The translations under genes and the position numbers were made by a program. Shown piece after piece: positions 62,175 to 64,000 of a DNA stretch of 64,000 bases. How positions within the stretch are numbered: the stretch's first letter is position 1; the number at the start of each line of letters is the position of its first letter. This stretch comes from Nemertoderma westbladi (lineage: Eukaryota; Xenacoelomorpha; Nemertodermatida; Nemertodermatidae), in the NCBI GenBank assembly GCA_032718475.1, contig JAUCBJ010000162.1:1-64000 (forward strand). Reading direction: 5' to 3'. The notes under the pieces are model-generated. The model made no database searches. It saw only the letters and a list, made by a program, of their open reading frames with translations, and was not told the DNA's origin.

Positions 62175-64000
62175 TGTTAGCTTATTCAATCCCGCCAACA
62201 CCCCATAAAGTTATAAGCCGATAAGCAATATTGGGAGCCACGAGATTGGGCAATTAACCAACTCGTGCCATCCCAATAAGAGTGGGAAGGAAGCACACAA
62301 TAGAGGGTCAGGGGCCAAACCCCTAACCCAGGGAGAACAAGTGGAGTGAACGGGAATACTCCACGGGGCGCCAACAAGGGTATTAACCAATCAGAGGGGG
62401 GGAATGGCATCGATTGAGTAGCAGTAAGGCCACCGTGCAATATAACCAATAACCTATTAATCAGTGATTCAGTTACCTCAGTGCAGCAGTGCTAGCGTAG
62501 GGTACAGTCAATTAGTTTAGTTAGGGGATCACGGGACTTTAGTTACCGTATCCCGCCTTGTACACATTATATCTATATCTATATCCTATGCCCTATTATT
62601 ATTATACACCGAACTTCAGAACTCAGTTACTTTATTTCACCCTTATACACGGCGGGGACGCGTGGACTAAATTACCACATCGGATAAATCGGGATCCCTC
62701 CTGGATCCCGTCACAGTAACTAAATCCGAGCTGCCGCCCCAGTTGAACTCTAAGAACTACACTGCTAGCTAGCCGAACTCCACCGACAAGACGAGATGAG
62801 TGAATCGGGCGAGACACCGACGCGGACCCCGGACGAAGATCAAACGATCCGCGAGGCCGCGACCAAGCGATACAGGCCCACGACGCCGGAGCCATCGATA
62901 ACGGGCGAACCGGAAGTTGAGGATGAGGGGGGCCTGGAACCCGAAGTCGAGCCAAGAGAGAGAGAGAGCGAGATGGAGGGAGAAGGAGATGAGTCGACAC
63001 GGAACGGAGAACGGCGCGCCGATGTCGCCGGCCAGCTACCGGCCGGGGGCGACGAGCGGCCCACCGAAACGGCGACGGTGGGGCCGACGGTGCGACGCCG
63101 GATGCAAAGAGACAGCGGAGAGATCGGTACCGATGTCGCCGGCCAGCTACAGGCCGAGGGCGACGGACGGCCCACCGGAACGGCGACGGTGGAGCCGCCG
63201 GTACGACGTCGAACCCGGAGGGACGGAGGAGAGGTCGGCGATGAGGACGTCGGGGTCTCCGAACGACTTCGACGGGCTTACATCGCGACCCGGAGACTAC
63301 TAGAGAAGGCCAGAAAAGGGAAAACGGTAGACGAGGTGAGACTGAGAAAGCGACTAGGTGAGTCGGATAGACACTTTAATTATCTTATACGTTTTGGGCA
63401 AAGAGAACTAGCCGAAACGAGAGCACGTGAAATTGCCGAGGAACTGTTTAAACTATTGGAATGTGGGAGTATGGAACCTAGCATAGCGTCAGTGTACATA
63501 GGGCCATACTTGATCGATGCCCGGGGAGTAAAACCAGTGGGTTGGAGGGGACTCGAAGGGGGCGAATCCGAGGTTAACACCGAGGATTCGGCCTCGTCGG
63601 TCGGAGAAAGCTCCGGGAAGTGGGGGAAAGTTAGTAGGTCAGGAAGGCGGGGGAACTCCGTCGTAACCGATAAGTCTGTTACATCTTCCGCGAAAGAAAG
63701 AGCGGTGAGAAAAATAGGTGCCGCATACCGTCTCAGCATGGCAGAGCAAGGTCACAGGGAAATGGGGAAACGGCTAGAGGAGGGGAGAGAGCGGTTAGCG
63801 AGGGAAGCGGCATTGATTAGAGAAACCGGAGAGAAGGCCGAAAGGGCTTTGAAAAGCCTAAGGGAGTGTGATGAGATAGAGGAAAGGGAGTGTAGGGAGC
63901 GTGAGGCGAGAGAGGAAAGGGAACGCGAGGAGCGTGAGGCGAGAGAGGAAAGGGAACGCAAGGAGCGTGAGGCGGAACGCAAGGAGCGTGAGGCGAGAGA
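62175..64000 (+). mobile_element. Probable LTR retrotransposon, 5' portion
   Basis: The repeat array is cut at a TGTTAGC, the usual TG start of an LTR. It is followed by about 600 bp of non-coding sequence of different composition (with a TATATCTATATC stretch near 62565) and then a long Gag-like frame. The LTR end and primer site are not certain: TGGATCCCGTCACAG near 62702 is a candidate primer-binding region. The pol genes and 3' LTR lie outside the window, so class and integrity are unknown. The insertion lies inside a CFAP206 array unit. Confidence 0.6.
62796..64000 (+). CDS. Gag-like protein of the LTR element, partial
   Basis: The frame is open from the ATG at 62796 (MSESGETPTRTPDEDQTIRE) to the window end, at least 401 codons. 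The N-terminal part is acidic and Pro/Arg-rich. It contains an internal duplication of about 40 residues (the two copies share DVAGQL, then ERP or GRP, TxTATVxPxVRRR). A structured-looking segment follows (about 165-255, including YIATRRLLEKARKGKTVDEV and FNYLIRFGQRELAETRAREI). The C-terminal part is a long charged helix made of EREAREERERKE repeats, likely a coiled coil. I infer Gag from position after a putative LTR and from the charge pattern; no CCHC knuckle is visible yet. Window edge truncates it. Confidence 0.55.
   Translation, partial: MSESGETPTRTPDEDQTIREAATKRYRPTTPEPSITGEPEVEDEGGLEPEVEPRERESEMEGEGDESTRNGERRADVAGQLPAGGDERPTETATVGPTVRRRMQRDSGEIGTDVAGQLQAEGDGRPTGTATVEPPVRRRTRRDGGEVGDEDVGVSERLRRAYIATRRLLEKARKGKTVDEVRLRKRLGESDRHFNYLIRFGQRELAETRAREIAEELFKLLECGSMEPSIASVYIGPYLIDARGVKPVGWRGLEGGESEVNTEDSASSVGESSGKWGKVSRSGRRGNSVVTDKSVTSSAKERAVRKIGAAYRLSMAEQGHREMGKRLEEGRERLAREAALIRETGEKAERALKSLRECDEIEERECREREAREEREREEREAREERERKEREAERKEREAR

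Overview
The window is nuclear DNA from an animal, most likely an invertebrate metazoan. The evidence is spliced eukaryotic genes, a ciliary gene (CFAP206), SNARE, myotubularin and MPP10 homologues, APE-type LINEs, PIF/Harbinger, hAT-like and Mutator-like DNA elements, tRNA-derived repeats and an LTR element. I cannot place it to phylum. All identifications rest on reading the sequence and on family knowledge; no search was run.

Layout. 1-2.9 kb is non-coding, with small repeats. 2.9-3.7 kb is a single-exon BNIP1/Sec20 SNARE gene. 4.2-5.2 kb is a Mutator-like non-autonomous element with a 9-bp target duplication. 7.3-8.3 kb is a two-finger C2H2 gene. 8.9-12.6 kb is a nearly full-length LINE (APE endonuclease plus reverse transcriptase) on the minus strand. 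13.7-15.1 kb is a class 3 lipase and 16.5-17.3 kb a four-pass membrane protein. 19.1-23.9 kb is a nest of DNA elements around a PIF/Harbinger transposon (MADF protein plus a transposase missing its middle). 24.3-26.1 kb is MPP10 (SSU processome). 27-28.2 kb is a decayed LINE.

From 28.3 kb to the right end the window is dominated by CFAP206 on the plus strand: six exons are visible, and a seventh begins at 55.9 kb. Its introns hold other genes: a two-exon myotubularin (MTMR2-like, 32.6-38.4 kb), a MOGAT/DGAT2-type acyltransferase (42.2-43.2 kb, minus) and a zinc-finger/Tudor-like gene with a 12-residue repeat tail (47.5-49.1 kb, minus). They also hold LINE fragments, a TA-flanked MITE (49.4-51.2 kb) and a hAT-type MITE (52.0-52.9 kb). 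At 62.2 kb an apparent LTR retrotransposon begins inside the last array; its Gag-like reading frame runs off the window.

The most striking feature is that three large minisatellites (3.9, 2.2 and 6.3 kb) each start exactly at an exon/intron junction and copy that junction in every unit. In the myotubularin gene the unit carries the end of exon 1 and its GTGAGT donor (about 110 copies). In CFAP206 a 63-bp unit carries an exon end plus donor (about 36 copies), and a 50-bp unit carries an acceptor plus exon start (about 125 copies). A fourth CFAP206 donor has several diverged copies scattered in its intron. The spliceosome is therefore offered dozens of near-identical sites, of which only the outermost gives the conserved protein. 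I consider this the best candidate for an undescribed phenomenon here.

Most other genes (BNIP1, MPP10, lipase, acyltransferase, both zinc-finger genes, the four-pass protein) are read as single uninterrupted exons, in contrast to CFAP206.
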